The position numbers and the translations under genes are program-made. From JACRAO01 sp964490895 (GTDB lineage: Bacteria > Bdellovibrionota > UBA1018): a stretch of DNA of 37,182 bases. The stretch is taken from NCBI GenBank assembly GCA_964490895.1, contig CAZBEI010000099.1, positions 1-37,182 of the forward strand, written 5' to 3'. How positions within the stretch are numbered: position 1 is the first letter of the stretch; every line of letters starts with the position of its first letter. The notes beneath the pieces were generated by a model. That model did not search any database. It was not told the DNA's origin and was given only the letters and a program-made list of their open reading frames with translations. Shown here piece by piece: positions 25,041 through 34,194 of this stretch.

Positions 25041-26654
25041 ATGCCGATAAGAAAGCAGATTTTATTTTTTGTTGGAACTCTGATTTTACTTTCCCTTTTA
25101 AGTTCAACGATCAGTGTGTATCGGATTTCCGAAGTCAGTCAGTCCTTGGATGCGATGAATCAAGTTTCGATTCCATTGGGCAAATTACTCGCTCAAATGC
25201 AATCGGATGGAGAAATTTTTTATCGCGAATTGGAAAGACGATTGGGCTACAGCCACTGGCATGACCCGCACTGGAAACCTAGACCCATGCCGCAGTGGAT
25301 TCAAGATTTATTAGAGCAAGAAACTCGTAAAGCAAATGAGTTTGTCCATAGAGAATTGCCTTGGACCGAGCCCGATACGCAGTCTCATTGGAAAGAATGG
25401 ATCCATAAGCTCTCTACAGATTATGGGAGTCTTAAACTCCAAGGCGAAAAGCTTTATGCGGTTTTAGATCAAAAAGATGAACTCCAGGCAAGCCAGCTCT
25501 ACCCCAAGTGGATAGAAAGTTTAGAGAGCTGGAGGAGCGGGTTGCAGTGGGGTGTACAAGAGTACGAAAAGGTATTAAGACGAAATTTTTCTCAGGCAGA
25601 ATCAAAAGTGTCTCAACTCAGAACAGGATTAGAGGTGGTTTTGGGTGTGGTGATCTTGCTCTCTTTAGTCTTGTTTTGGCTTGGAGAAAGAGCTTTAAGG
25701 CCTTTGAGAGAGTTGACTCTATTGGCGAGGCAAATTGCTGAGAGAGGATTGAGAAAAGAAGATAAAACTAATTTGCCGAGCTTCTTTATCTCTCGAGAAG
25801 ACGAAGTAAGTAAGCTCGCTCAGGAGTTTCATCACATGGCTACTGCTCTTTTAGAGAGAGAAAAAGTAGTGGAGGCTCAAAAACATAGGCTGGAGGAACA
25901 AAACCGTTTGCTCAAAGAAATGGGCGAACTCAGTAAATTGGCAGCCATTGGAAAAATGTCAGCACAAGTGGCCCATGAAATTAGGAATCCCCTTCATTCC
26001 ATTGGACTGGAGGCAGAAATGGCCTTAGAGATGGTCACTCCTCTCAAAAACCATGAGCTCAAACATTCCTTGCAGTCCATTTTAAATGGGGTTGAGCGGT
26101 TGGAAAAAATTACTGAAAATTATCTTAAACTTTCCAAACTTTCAGTTGGGAAAAAAACAGAAGCGAATTTGGCTATTATTCTAGAAAAAATATTGGCGGC
26201 TTATTCTCCAGACTGCGAAAATCAAAAAGTGAAGGTAAATTGGAGTCTTCAGGGGAACTCTCGCTTCATTGTTTGGGGAGATGAGGATTTGCTTGAGCTT
26301 GTTTTTGGAAATTTATTAAAAAATTCGCTTCAGGCTTTAGAAAATCGATCGGAGCCCCAAGTCAGCCTCACTTTAGGAAGTTTGGAAACAGGAAGAGTGT
26401 GGTTTAGAATTGAGGACAATGGCCCTGGGGTGGATCCTCAAGTCGTCGAAAAACTTTTTCAGCCCTTTGTGAGTACAAAAGCACAGGGCACTGGGCTCGG
26501 GCTATCTTTTGTAATGAGAGTCTTGTTAGAGCATGGCGGTGGGATTGAATACACCCAGTCCAAAAAACAGGGAGGAGCCTGTTTTGAGGTTTTTCTTCCG
26601 GCTTATGATTGTGAGGTAAAAAATGAAGTCACTCAACATCCTCCTTGTGGATGA
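25041..26654 (+). CDS. Membrane sensor histidine kinase (NtrB/AtoS-like)
   Basis: 537 residues. Transmembrane helices at about 6-26 and 198-214 flank a periplasmic sensor region rich in His and Trp (a HWHDPHW patch near 72-78). A HAMP linker and coiled coil follow, then the H-box with phospho-acceptor His312 (AHEIRNPLHS), and an ATPase domain with N-box NLLKNSLQAL, DNGPGVD and GTGLGLS. The ATG at 25041 has TGGAGAG five bases upstream. Its 3' end overlaps the response regulator by 32 bases, so the two form a cognate pair. The His-rich patch could bind metal, but the signal is unknown. Confidence 0.93.
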   Translation: MPIRKQILFFVGTLILLSLLSSTISVYRISEVSQSLDAMNQVSIPLGKLLAQMQSDGEIFYRELERRLGYSHWHDPHWKPRPMPQWIQDLLEQETRKANEFVHRELPWTEPDTQSHWKEWIHKLSTDYGSLKLQGEKLYAVLDQKDELQASQLYPKWIESLESWRSGLQWGVQEYEKVLRRNFSQAESKVSQLRTGLEVVLGVVILLSLVLFWLGERALRPLRELTLLARQIAERGLRKEDKTNLPSFFISREDEVSKLAQEFHHMATALLEREKVVEAQKHRLEEQNRLLKEMGELSKLAAIGKMSAQVAHEIRNPLHSIGLEAEMALEMVTPLKNHELKHSLQSILNGVERLEKITENYLKLSKLSVGKKTEANLAIILEKILAAYSPDCENQKVKVNWSLQGNSRFIVWGDEDLLELVFGNLLKNSLQALENRSEPQVSLTLGSLETGRVWFRIEDNGPGVDPQVVEKLFQPFVSTKAQGTGLGLSFVMRVLLEHGGGIEYTQSKKQGGACFEVFLPAYDCEVKNEVTQHPPCG

Positions 26655-27957
26655 TGATTTGCAGGCGCTCGAGTCCACGCGGAGAATATTGGAATTTTCT
26701 CATTTTTCAGTGACTGAGGCTCAAGACGGCCAAAGGGCGCTTGAGCTCATCAAAACCCACGGATCCAATTATGATCTTATTTTAAGCGATGTTCGGATGC
26801 CAAAGCTGGGAGGCTTGGAGCTTCTTCGGGCCTTAGCTCACTGCCAAGAAAAAATTCCTGTGATCTTAATGACTGCTTTTGGAAGAGTCCAAGACGCGGT
26901 TTGGGCGATGAAGCTTGGAGCCATTGATTTTTTGATGAAACCCTTTAAGCGACAAGAACTTTTGACGGCTCTTGAGACGGCACTCAAGTACTCCCAAGCA
27001 AGACAAACTAAAAAAAATGAGAGTGAGCTTTTGATTGGAAATTCAAAACCCTTGCAAGAGCTTCGAAATCAGATGGAGCAAGTCGCACCCACTTCGGCCA
27101 CCGTTTTGATCACAGGAGAAAGTGGAACAGGAAAAGAGTTGGTTTCAAAGTGTATCCATGCACTTAGCCCTAGGACGCATGGAAACTTTATTGCCATCAA
27201 CTGCGCCGCCTTGCCAGAAAGCCTGATGGAGTCCGAACTTTTTGGATATCAAAAAGGAGCATTTACGGGTGCCACACAAGCCAAGCAGGGGCTTTTCGAA
27301 GCCGCAGATGGGGGGACGCTTCTCTTAGATGAAATCGGAGATATGCCGCTTGTACTCCAGGCAAAATTGTTGCGAGTTTTAGAAGATCAAGAGGTCAGGC
27401 GTCTTGGAGAAAATCAATCTAAGAAAGTGGACGTCAGAGTCCTTGCAGCCACCCATCAAAATTTGGGCGAAAGTGTAAAGGCTGGAAAATTTAGGCAAGA
27501 TCTTCTTTATCGTTTGGAGGTGGTGACCTTAAAAATTCCACCTCTTCGAGAGAGAATAGAAGATCTGCCGGTTTTGTCTGAGCATTTCTTAAAAGAAGCC
27601 TGCTCTCGCCACGAAAAGAAAATGACTCAGATTGCTGATGAGGCCCTAAAAATATTAATGGCTTATTCCTGGCCTGGAAATGTAAGAGAGCTTTCTAATA
27701 TCATTGAACGAGCGGTCGTGTTTTGTCGTGGAGAGAAAGTGACTCCAGAGGAGCTCCCCCCTCATTTGTCTCAGCTCTTGCGGTTGCAACTGATGGAGGA
27801 GGATTCTATGATTTCAGTTCGTCTTGGAACTCCTCTGCGAGAAGTCGAGGAACTCCTCATTAGAAAAACTCTAGAAGCGACTTCTGGGGATAAAAATAAA
27901 ACAGCCAAGCTCCTGGGGATTCACTCGAGGACGATCCACCGGAGGGTGGGGCGTTAG
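26623..27957 (+). CDS. NtrC-family sigma-54 response regulator
   Basis: 444 residues. Receiver at 1-120 (Asp10-12, phospho-acceptor Asp56, Lys in MKPFKR), AAA+ domain with GESGTGKE, GAFTGA and LLLDEIGD, and a Fis-type DNA-binding helix-turn-helix at the very end (TAKLLGIHSRTIHRR), stopping a few residues earlier than usual. When phosphorylated by the overlapping kinase it should activate sigma-54 promoters. It starts with ATG 26623 after GAGG, within the kinase gene. It converges on 27963-29651 with 5 bases between stops. Targets are unknown; the sigma-54 promoters in this window are candidates. Confidence 0.95.
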   Translation: MKSLNILLVDDDLQALESTRRILEFSHFSVTEAQDGQRALELIKTHGSNYDLILSDVRMPKLGGLELLRALAHCQEKIPVILMTAFGRVQDAVWAMKLGAIDFLMKPFKRQELLTALETALKYSQARQTKKNESELLIGNSKPLQELRNQMEQVAPTSATVLITGESGTGKELVSKCIHALSPRTHGNFIAINCAALPESLMESELFGYQKGAFTGATQAKQGLFEAADGGTLLLDEIGDMPLVLQAKLLRVLEDQEVRRLGENQSKKVDVRVLAATHQNLGESVKAGKFRQDLLYRLEVVTLKIPPLRERIEDLPVLSEHFLKEACSRHEKKMTQIADEALKILMAYSWPGNVRELSNIIERAVVFCRGEKVTPEELPPHLSQLLRLQLMEEDSMISVRLGTPLREVEELLIRKTLEATSGDKNKTAKLLGIHSRTIHRRVGR

Positions 27958-27962
27958 GGCCC

Positions 27963-29651
27963 TTACAGTGTTTCTCTTTTGCTGTGCTCCAGGTGGATGG
28001 AGTGGGTAAGCTTTGTCAGGTGTTCGAAGTTTTTTTGAAAATGACAGTCTTCTTTGGGTTTTGAGAGAAAATATTTCCGAATATCTTCGGGGGAGATTTT
28101 TTCTAAAATGAGGGCTTGGTATATTTTTTTGCCGAGAATTTGCCCAAGGTTTATTCCCACCGGAATTGATAATTTAAATTTTTTAATCCACCCCATTTTT
28201 TTTGCCCTTTTTTTAATTTTAAGATTTAAATCAAGACAATCAAGGGTCAGTTTACTCACCTTGGATTTTGATTCTTTATAGCGTTCGAGGTGGTCTTCGT
28301 ACAAGTCACATTTTCTTCTGGGATTGATGACAAGGCTGCCAAAAAAACCAAAGGCAGATTCTAAGCACCTTCGAAAGAAGTCTTCTGGTGTTGGTTCAAA
28401 AACCTCTTGAGTGTGAGTTTTAGCTCGAAAAATATGAATGGCAGAAAGTTCTGCTACTTTATTTTGAGTAGGGCTACCCAAATAGATCATTTGAACTCTA
28501 GGGATAAAAGTGCATTGATTGGTTTGGACATAGAATTTTAAGATCCTAATTTCTTTTTGAGTGAAGTAGAAATTTTTTTCTAATTTTTCTAAAAAGTCTG
28601 CTTCACGGATGGTTTTGACACTGATGCTTTCAAAACTGGGAGGCAAAGTGTTTAAAAACTGGGATAGCGTTTCTCCAAATTTTTGGAGTTGCGAAATCCA
28701 ATCAAACAATTCTTCTTCAGAGTCATTTTGGGACCCGGGTGGTGACTCGTTTGGATTTTCGCCTTCGGCCCAGCTCACTAAAGATTGAAGTTTAGACCAC
28801 GGGGGGCTTGAAATAATACAGTATCTATTTTTTTTTATTTCTATGACATTGGTTTTATGTTCCTGCCCGCGTTTTGCCAGTTTCCAGTAGATCCAATCTA
28901 AGTTTTGATGAATCGAAAGAGCTCTGAGTGGAGTTCCAAAATAAGCCTGGGATATTTTTTTTAATTGGTAGGGTAGATGTTGACTAGCAATATGGAGTTC
29001 GCCATAAAGAACCAGCATGCGGAGCTTATTGCCTCGCTTTTTTTCGTGAGAAAACACATCTGTAATGATTCCGGCGGCCCATTGATCTCGGCTCATCAGT
29101 TCGTTTTTGCTTTTTGCACTTCTAAAGGTCGCGCTTGATGCGAGCACTGTGTTGGGTTGATTGAGGGCGATGAGTTGTGCTCCATTTTCTTTTGCAAAAT
29201 GAAAAAGAGGAGCATAATTTTTCCAGGCAAAACCCCACTGCTCTTCGTATTCGATCAAATCATGAAAGGTCTCAAGATTGATTTCTTCTGATTGAAAGGC
29301 GTCGAGCTCTTTTTGGTGCTGACTTGAGATGAGTTCTAATCCGATGGCCCAATTTTCGTTGGGATGAATGGCTTCTCTCATGAGTCTCAGGGCCGTTCTT
29401 TGGGATTGATGAAAGGTATGAAAGTCAGCTAAAAAACACACCTCGTTTTTTCGAATTTCTTGAATGAGGCTAGATTTAGAAATGGTTTTGAGCGGGCCTG
29501 TTTTTTTAGAAAAGTCTCGATCATACTCTTTTTTATAATGGAGAATATCTTTTGGGATTTTACCTAAAAGGTGGTCTGCTTGGGTTTGCAAAGAATCAAA
29601 AATATAGTGTTGGATTTTAAAAAGTTTTAACTTTAATGAATCAGTTGCCAT
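27963..29651 (-). CDS. ChaN-like (Tiki/EreA superfamily) protein with C-terminal extension
   Basis: 562 residues. Residues about 70-225 follow the ChaN pattern: a first strand ending in ADFHTFHQ (72-82), GLELISSQHQKELDAF near 104-119, a WGFAWKNYAPLF segment (139-150), IALNQP and a later YGELH (216-220). ChaN-type proteins have been linked to haem or iron handling (family knowledge). This copy lacks a signal peptide and the usual first GE is AD, so that role is uncertain. The remaining 340 residues are unrecognised, charged, and end in a basic region. Its start overlaps the end of 29633-30250 by 19 bases, so the two are coupled. Confidence 0.65.
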   Translation of the reverse strand: MATDSLKLKLFKIQHYIFDSLQTQADHLLGKIPKDILHYKKEYDRDFSKKTGPLKTISKSSLIQEIRKNEVCFLADFHTFHQSQRTALRLMREAIHPNENWAIGLELISSQHQKELDAFQSEEINLETFHDLIEYEEQWGFAWKNYAPLFHFAKENGAQLIALNQPNTVLASSATFRSAKSKNELMSRDQWAAGIITDVFSHEKKRGNKLRMLVLYGELHIASQHLPYQLKKISQAYFGTPLRALSIHQNLDWIYWKLAKRGQEHKTNVIEIKKNRYCIISSPPWSKLQSLVSWAEGENPNESPPGSQNDSEEELFDWISQLQKFGETLSQFLNTLPPSFESISVKTIREADFLEKLEKNFYFTQKEIRILKFYVQTNQCTFIPRVQMIYLGSPTQNKVAELSAIHIFRAKTHTQEVFEPTPEDFFRRCLESAFGFFGSLVINPRRKCDLYEDHLERYKESKSKVSKLTLDCLDLNLKIKKRAKKMGWIKKFKLSIPVGINLGQILGKKIYQALILEKISPEDIRKYFLSKPKEDCHFQKNFEHLTKLTHSIHLEHSKRETL

Positions 29652-30250
29652 TTTTGTATGCGGCCTTTGGGGTCATAGGTAATCAAAACTTGACTGTTGA
29701 GGGAGTGAATAAATCCTTTTGTCCAGGAAAGATACAGTTCGCAAAGGAGAGTTTGAGAGGATCCTGAGAGTGTTTGAAAGGTGAGCTCATGGGGAAGACT
29801 TTGAATCACAAAAAAATCATTCCAGGGGCTGTCGTAAAATCCAGCAAAGACATCTGGGAGAGTAGAAAAGCGAAAAGAATGAGGTTTTGGCCATCTTTTT
29901 TCAGCACATTTTTTTCCCCGCGCAAAAGAAATTTCTGAGAGGGAGTCTTGATGAGGCCAAGCTTCGGAGGCAAATAAATTGTGAGATTCTAAAATATCAT
30001 GCTCTAGTTTTGAGAATACATCTTCGGGGTAGGTGTCGTCCAATAAGTGGAGTAAATTTTTGGATGGAATATCGAGGGAGAGGTCCGTTTGTAAATCGGG
30101 GGTTAGTTTTTGTAAAATTTCTAAGCTGATTTTTTGTTGGGTAATTTTTGTCCACTCATCCAAAAGCGCGTAGAGTTCGATTAAATTTCGATAAGTTCGG
30201 AGATGACAAACAGAGAGTTTTCGTTCGTGCCAAGGTTGTCGCATTCTCAT
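29633..30250 (-). CDS. Protein of unknown function coupled to the ChaN-like gene
   Basis: 205 residues, no signal peptide or membrane helix. The N-terminal half is helical and acidic; the C-terminal half is strand-rich with several Trp and Phe (FAGFYDSPWNDFF, ELYLSWTKGF). A second ATG two codons in is possible, and no good ribosome site is seen. It overlaps the following ChaN-like gene by 19 bases, so a shared function is likely. The family is not recognised. Confidence 0.6.
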   Translation of the reverse strand: MRMRQPWHERKLSVCHLRTYRNLIELYALLDEWTKITQQKISLEILQKLTPDLQTDLSLDIPSKNLLHLLDDTYPEDVFSKLEHDILESHNLFASEAWPHQDSLSEISFARGKKCAEKRWPKPHSFRFSTLPDVFAGFYDSPWNDFFVIQSLPHELTFQTLSGSSQTLLCELYLSWTKGFIHSLNSQVLITYDPKGRIQKWQLIH

Positions 30251-30289
30251 TTAGTTTACCGAAAAAAATCTCCGAAATCTAGGATTTTA

Positions 30290-30318
30290 GGGCCCCACGA
30301 TCCGGTTTTTTGGGGCCC
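30290..30318 (-). terminator. GC-rich hairpin downstream of the lipoprotein gene 30341-31039
   Basis: GGGCCCCA (30290-30297) and TGGGGCCC (30311-30318) form an 8-bp GC-rich stem with a 13-base loop, about 22 bases past the stop of the minus-strand lipoprotein gene. Only a short mixed T/A stretch follows, so it may be a weak or Rho-assisted terminator. Confidence 0.4.
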
Positions 30319-30340
30319 CGGCAGGAAATGGGGGGGGAGA

Positions 30341-31039
30341 TTAGCGTTTTCGGATGTACCCCGATCTTACGTCGTCTAATTCAAAGAAGCAGACTGCGGT
30401 TCCACCAGAAAACGGACAAACCAAGAAGCGAATCTTGGACTGTCCCGGATCAAACTTATTTCCATTTTCGAAGGCTAGTGTGACTTCAATGGTAAAATGA
30501 TGTTCTGAAAGGTTTGAGAAAGAGACTGATTGTTCAGAGAGTAAAGTATAAATTTTAAAATTTCCAAGCATGCTGAAAGAAGCGGGGTTGATAGAAAAAA
30601 ACTGTTCAAAGGCGATGGGTCCATAGGTATTTCCACTGGAGTTAAACCGATAATACAAAAATTTGTCAGTGAGCTGACCCTCTACTTTGGCTTGCAAAAT
30701 ACTGAGCGTAAAATCCTGAGAGCTATTAGCAAGTGAGATAGGAAAGCCATTCCGAATAACCTGTTTGTGTACTTCTGCGTCATAGGTTCCAGAAAGGAGT
30801 TGGATTTCATTGTCGCTGAGTAAATTGGCAGTTGGGTACGGAAGTGCAGGAAAGTTCGAGCGTGGGAACGTGGGGATTGAAGTGGTGGGCCTTGGGGTTT
30901 GTGTGGGTGAGGGTTGCTGAGAAGCAATAGGCTTAGGTGCTTCTCCACAGCCCATCAAAAAACTCGCCGTGAAAAAACTCATAAGGAGAAAAACTAAGAG
31001 AAAGCAAAAAATTTTTTTTCTATTCTTTATCATTTTCAT
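30341..31039 (-). CDS. Predicted lipoprotein with Pro-rich linker, unknown function
   Basis: 232 residues. A basic start and hydrophobic helix end in FLMGC (Cys about residue 31), followed by a Pro/Thr/Ser linker (SPTQTPRPTTSIPTFP) and a beta-rich domain with two Cys near the end (FLVCPF and VCFFEL). It should be lipidated and exposed in the periplasm or on the surface. The architecture parallels 16963-17616. ATGs at 31039 and 31033 are both possible; neither has a ribosome site. A near-consensus sigma-54 promoter lies about 95 bases upstream, and a 14-bp tandem repeat covers the start. Confidence 0.75.
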   Translation of the reverse strand: MKMIKNRKKIFCFLLVFLLMSFFTASFLMGCGEAPKPIASQQPSPTQTPRPTTSIPTFPRSNFPALPYPTANLLSDNEIQLLSGTYDAEVHKQVIRNGFPISLANSSQDFTLSILQAKVEGQLTDKFLYYRFNSSGNTYGPIAFEQFFSINPASFSMLGNFKIYTLLSEQSVSFSNLSEHHFTIEVTLAFENGNKFDPGQSKIRFLVCPFSGGTAVCFFELDDVRSGYIRKR

Positions 31040-31064
31040 AACAACAACTTCATAACAACAACTC
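31037..31064. repeat. 14-bp tandem repeat covering the lipoprotein start codon
   Basis: CATAACAACAACTT (31037-31050) is followed by CATAACAACAACTC (31051-31064). On the minus strand each copy carries an ATG, but they are 14 bases apart and thus in different frames. Only the inner one opens the lipoprotein frame. Confidence 0.7.
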
Positions 31065-31132
31065 TTTGTGACAAGTTACTTATTCTGTTCCACATCCACG
31101 TGTTGTCACACAGATGATCTATTTAATTTAGA

Positions 31133-31149
31133 TGCATTTAGGGTGCCAA
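31133..31149 (-). promoter_or_regulatory. Sigma-54 promoter for the lipoprotein gene 30341-31039
   Basis: On the minus strand TTGGCACCCTAAATGCA matches TTGGCACGNNNNTTGCW at 11 of 13 defined positions with GG-N10-GC spacing. The predicted transcript start near 31122 gives a leader of about 83 bases. GTGACA/TGTCAC words flank it at 31152-31157, 31104-31109 and 31068-31073. Confidence 0.6.
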
Positions 31150-31245
31150 AAGTGACACATCTTGATAAATAATTATAATGTAATAAAATTAGGAAGTTAT
31201 AAAAGAGTGGGAGGGGTGGGGTTAGAAATAGAACTCAAAAAACTG

Positions 31246-33843
31246 TCAAAAGTTTATACAGTTGCAAAGAAGTTCGTTGAGATTTTTAATCCGCTGAGAT
31301 TGGATAGAGTGGGATTTGATGATCTCTAAAACTGTGGCTTCGAATTGGGCAAGCTGTCTGGGGAGTTTCAAAATTTGAATAAGCTCGTTCCAGGTGGGGT
31401 GTACCAAGTCTTGGAGTTGGTCCCACAGAATCTCAAGAAGCTTAGGGTTGTGGGACCCCATGCTCATGTGGAGTCCGGACTCGGTCGAAAATAAAATTCC
31501 AGGAATAGGGGATTTTATTTTTTCGAATCGGGTGATCGGCACGTGTGAGGGCATGGAGCCAGAGAGCAAGACTTCGCTGCAAAATGTCGCGCTTGCAAAT
31601 TCGGAAGCAGGCAAAATTTCTAGGAGAGACTTCCAGTTGATTTGTCCATTGGAGTGGATAAGAGAAAGAAGTTTTCCCTGTTCTTTTAAAATCCGATGAA
31701 TATTTTTTGAGGTTTCTATGAAGAGATGGGCTTGAATTTCTTTTATTTCCGGAGTGGGAAACTGGCTCTTTATTTTTTCTAAAATTTCTTTCGGTTTATA
31801 GGATATTTCTGCAACTAAATTTTTCCATTCCTGTGGTAAGAGAGTGTCTCCACTCAAGGCATTCAATAGATTTTTGGGTATGGGAATAAATTTTAAAAGT
31901 TGTTCACTCAGTACCCATTTTCCATTTTTTCTTTCCGCATTAAAGTCGAGCCACTTTTTTACCCATTCCGATTGGAGGTAAGAGGAGAGTGGGATAATCC
32001 AGTCAGCCTGGCTTAATAAGATAACGAATCCTGTTTCGTGAGCATGATCTTGAATTGAAAGAATGGGTTTTACCAAAAGTTTTGTGTTTTGAGAGTGGGG
32101 GTCGGGAGAAAGGAGTATTCCATTTTTTGGGACAATAAAATTCCAGCTTGATCCATCGTCGGCCGACCTCAAAGTGTGGGTTCTTACCGTAGTAAAACTG
32201 GCCAGGGGCATGGAGTTTCTTTTAAATTCTTCGAGTGCAAGGATCGTTTCGTTTTGGGCGGGATCGGGCCAAAGTTCAGACCAATCTTTTTGTGTTGTGG
32301 GACTCACTTGTGAGTGAATTTGCCAGTGGTCTCTATTTTGTGGGAGTTGATGGTAGGCCAAAAGTGCTTCTGAGAGAAAAAGAGGGACTTCGATGTGGCT
32401 TCGGATTTGTCCAGACGTTGTAATTCGAGTGGGGCGATGCTCGAGTCGGTCATGAGTGCTCAACTCTTTTTGGAAGAGATAAAGATATTTTGGAAATAAA
32501 GGTGCAAGGACAGGGAGTCCGTGAGAAATTTCCGAAAAATTCCATTCGCACAGAAGTTTTGATTTTTCTAAAACAAAATTTAAAAACTCTTTTCCGTCCT
32601 GAGTGCTGAGGGGTTCGTCGCGTAACAGCCAAAGCAATCCTCCGGGTCTGAGCTTATGAAGAGCAACTGCAGTCTGAAAATTTCCGAGAGATGTCTGAGG
32701 TGATTTTAGTTTTTTTAGAGAAGGTGAGAGTTCAAGTTTTTCTCTGAGTTCTTGTGATTCGAGAGTTTTGTTTTGAACTCGAATCGTGCGCTCCTCTAAA
32801 ACAAAAGCTAAATCACAAGCTTCGATCTCAGTGATTAAGGCATGTAGGGAAGGTTTTGGGCTCCCGATGGCTAAACTCAGTTGGTCTCTCCCAAAAACTT
32901 CTAGTCCATTTCCTAGGGACCAAAGCGGAGGCGCTGAGGGGCCTCTCCAAAGTTGGCACAGTTCGGCAATAAATAAATGGAACGGATTTTGCTCAAGTCC
33001 AATCCAAGTGACAGAAGGTGGACCTGCCAAGGTAAATGCCCCGTCTCTGAGCGTCGGGGTAAAGGCCACTGCCCTCCTTTTGAGGGGTCCTACTTTGATT
33101 TCAGTTTGAAACCCGAAATTTGAAATCTGTTCCCACAGGGTTGAAAAAAAACGGGGATCGTATCCTTTTACTTCTGGCCATGCGGGTTGAAATTGTCTCA
33201 CTAACTTAAAGATTTGAATTAAAAAAAGGGGTGATTCTTCGGTAATATTCCAGGCCTCAAAGGCTTTCCAAAGGTCTCTTTGGATGGCTGCCGAAGGGTT
33301 GTACCAGGAGTAAAGATTGGGGCGAGTGATTTGCCAACTCTCTCGGTCCGTGGGCAAAAAGGGTTTGAGTGCAGAGCTTAGGGCCCAGTTGAGATGGACT
33401 AAATCTTCTGTTTTTAGAACCCGAATGCCACGCTCAGACCAAATTTTCAATAAGAGGGCTTGCCCTAAAGTGATCAGTGCGACTTCTTCGAAAAAAGTGC
33501 GAAGTGCATTTTCTTGAGCTGGGGTATGCAGTTGATTGATCCAGTTTTTTAAGGAGTCCTCTGGTTTTCCGTAGAGATGGCTAAAAGGGTTTTGGCCAGA
33601 GAGTTTCATTAAATATTGGAAAATAGTTTCTCTGCGGCCGGGGTTGAGAGAAAAAAGTTTTGTGAGTTGGGATTCTAGTTCCTGTCTCATCTGTCCAACC
33701 AGTGCAATGAGCGTGGGGATGTGAGCTGGGAGTGGCGTCATCGTCAAACTTGGGGGGGCGTTGCGTGGGGTGGTGTCGTGTTGTTTGATGGAAATAGAGT
33801 CTTTGTTGGTAAAAAGAGAGGATGATAAATCAAGTTGTTCCAT
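31246..33843 (-). CDS. Large protein resembling a degenerate N6-adenine DNA methyltransferase
   Basis: 865 residues, no signal peptide. The order of segments is that of N6-methyltransferases of the type I/IIG kind. RDGAFTLA at about 266-273 stands where the SAM-binding GSGxFLLA occurs, then WIGLEQNPFHLFIAEL (280-295), the usual post-I motif. At about 342-350 CDLAFVLEE replaces xDLVxxNPPY. KLRPGGLLWLL (397-407) follows, and near 620-665 a segment like a TaqI-type specificity domain ends in FIPIPK. The catalytic NPPY tetrad is absent, so it is probably inactive as a methyltransferase. No restriction gene is nearby. It may bind DNA or be a repurposed family member; the assignment is tentative. 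Confidence 0.55.
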   Translation of the reverse strand: MEQLDLSSSLFTNKDSISIKQHDTTPRNAPPSLTMTPLPAHIPTLIALVGQMRQELESQLTKLFSLNPGRRETIFQYLMKLSGQNPFSHLYGKPEDSLKNWINQLHTPAQENALRTFFEEVALITLGQALLLKIWSERGIRVLKTEDLVHLNWALSSALKPFLPTDRESWQITRPNLYSWYNPSAAIQRDLWKAFEAWNITEESPLFLIQIFKLVRQFQPAWPEVKGYDPRFFSTLWEQISNFGFQTEIKVGPLKRRAVAFTPTLRDGAFTLAGPPSVTWIGLEQNPFHLFIAELCQLWRGPSAPPLWSLGNGLEVFGRDQLSLAIGSPKPSLHALITEIEACDLAFVLEERTIRVQNKTLESQELREKLELSPSLKKLKSPQTSLGNFQTAVALHKLRPGGLLWLLRDEPLSTQDGKEFLNFVLEKSKLLCEWNFSEISHGLPVLAPLFPKYLYLFQKELSTHDRLEHRPTRITTSGQIRSHIEVPLFLSEALLAYHQLPQNRDHWQIHSQVSPTTQKDWSELWPDPAQNETILALEEFKRNSMPLASFTTVRTHTLRSADDGSSWNFIVPKNGILLSPDPHSQNTKLLVKPILSIQDHAHETGFVILLSQADWIIPLSSYLQSEWVKKWLDFNAERKNGKWVLSEQLLKFIPIPKNLLNALSGDTLLPQEWKNLVAEISYKPKEILEKIKSQFPTPEIKEIQAHLFIETSKNIHRILKEQGKLLSLIHSNGQINWKSLLEILPASEFASATFCSEVLLSGSMPSHVPITRFEKIKSPIPGILFSTESGLHMSMGSHNPKLLEILWDQLQDLVHPTWNELIQILKLPRQLAQFEATVLEIIKSHSIQSQRIKNLNELLCNCINF

Positions 33844-34194
33844 GAGTCCCCGTGTCGCTTATAAAGGAATTTTAATTGATACCAGCGAAGTAAATTGTTT
33901 GGCGAGAGAAAAATGGAGTGACGCAAAGTGTAGGAAACATTTTTTTTTATTTTATGTGAGCACCACAACGGGTAGTGGGTGTGGATTGGATTGGCCCCAT
34001 CTCTAAAGATGGTTTGGACTCATTGTGGGGTGTTCAAATATTTACATAAATATTAAATAATATTTTAATAGAGGGATTGCGCCCCCCTCTCGAGGTTTCC
34101 TTGTTGCCTTTAACCCGTTGAAAGCAAAGCGGAATAAAACAGAGCTTGCGCATCGGATAAATATTGTTTATATTTATTAACAGAGTAAATAAAT
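33844..34194. other. Divergent intergenic region between the methyltransferase-like and vWA lipoprotein genes
   Basis: 351 bases without a gene, holding the promoters for both flanking genes. A short hairpin CCATCT-CTAA-AGATGG lies near 33996-34011 without a T-run. AT-rich tracts sit at 34035-34070 and 34158-34193. AGG-N10-GC at 34093-34107 is a weak sigma-54-like match. No RNA gene or clear sigma-70 promoter is recognised. Confidence 0.6.

Noticed and set aside
31241..31263. AACTGT...ACAGTT inverted repeat at the end of the methyltransferase-like gene as a terminator
   Set aside because: A 6-bp AT-rich stem with an 11-base loop and no T-run is too weak to support.
34093..34107. AGG-N10-GC as a sigma-54 promoter for the vWA lipoprotein gene
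   Set aside because: Only the GG/GC core and TTGC fit (about 6 of 13 positions); such cores occur by chance in a region this long.
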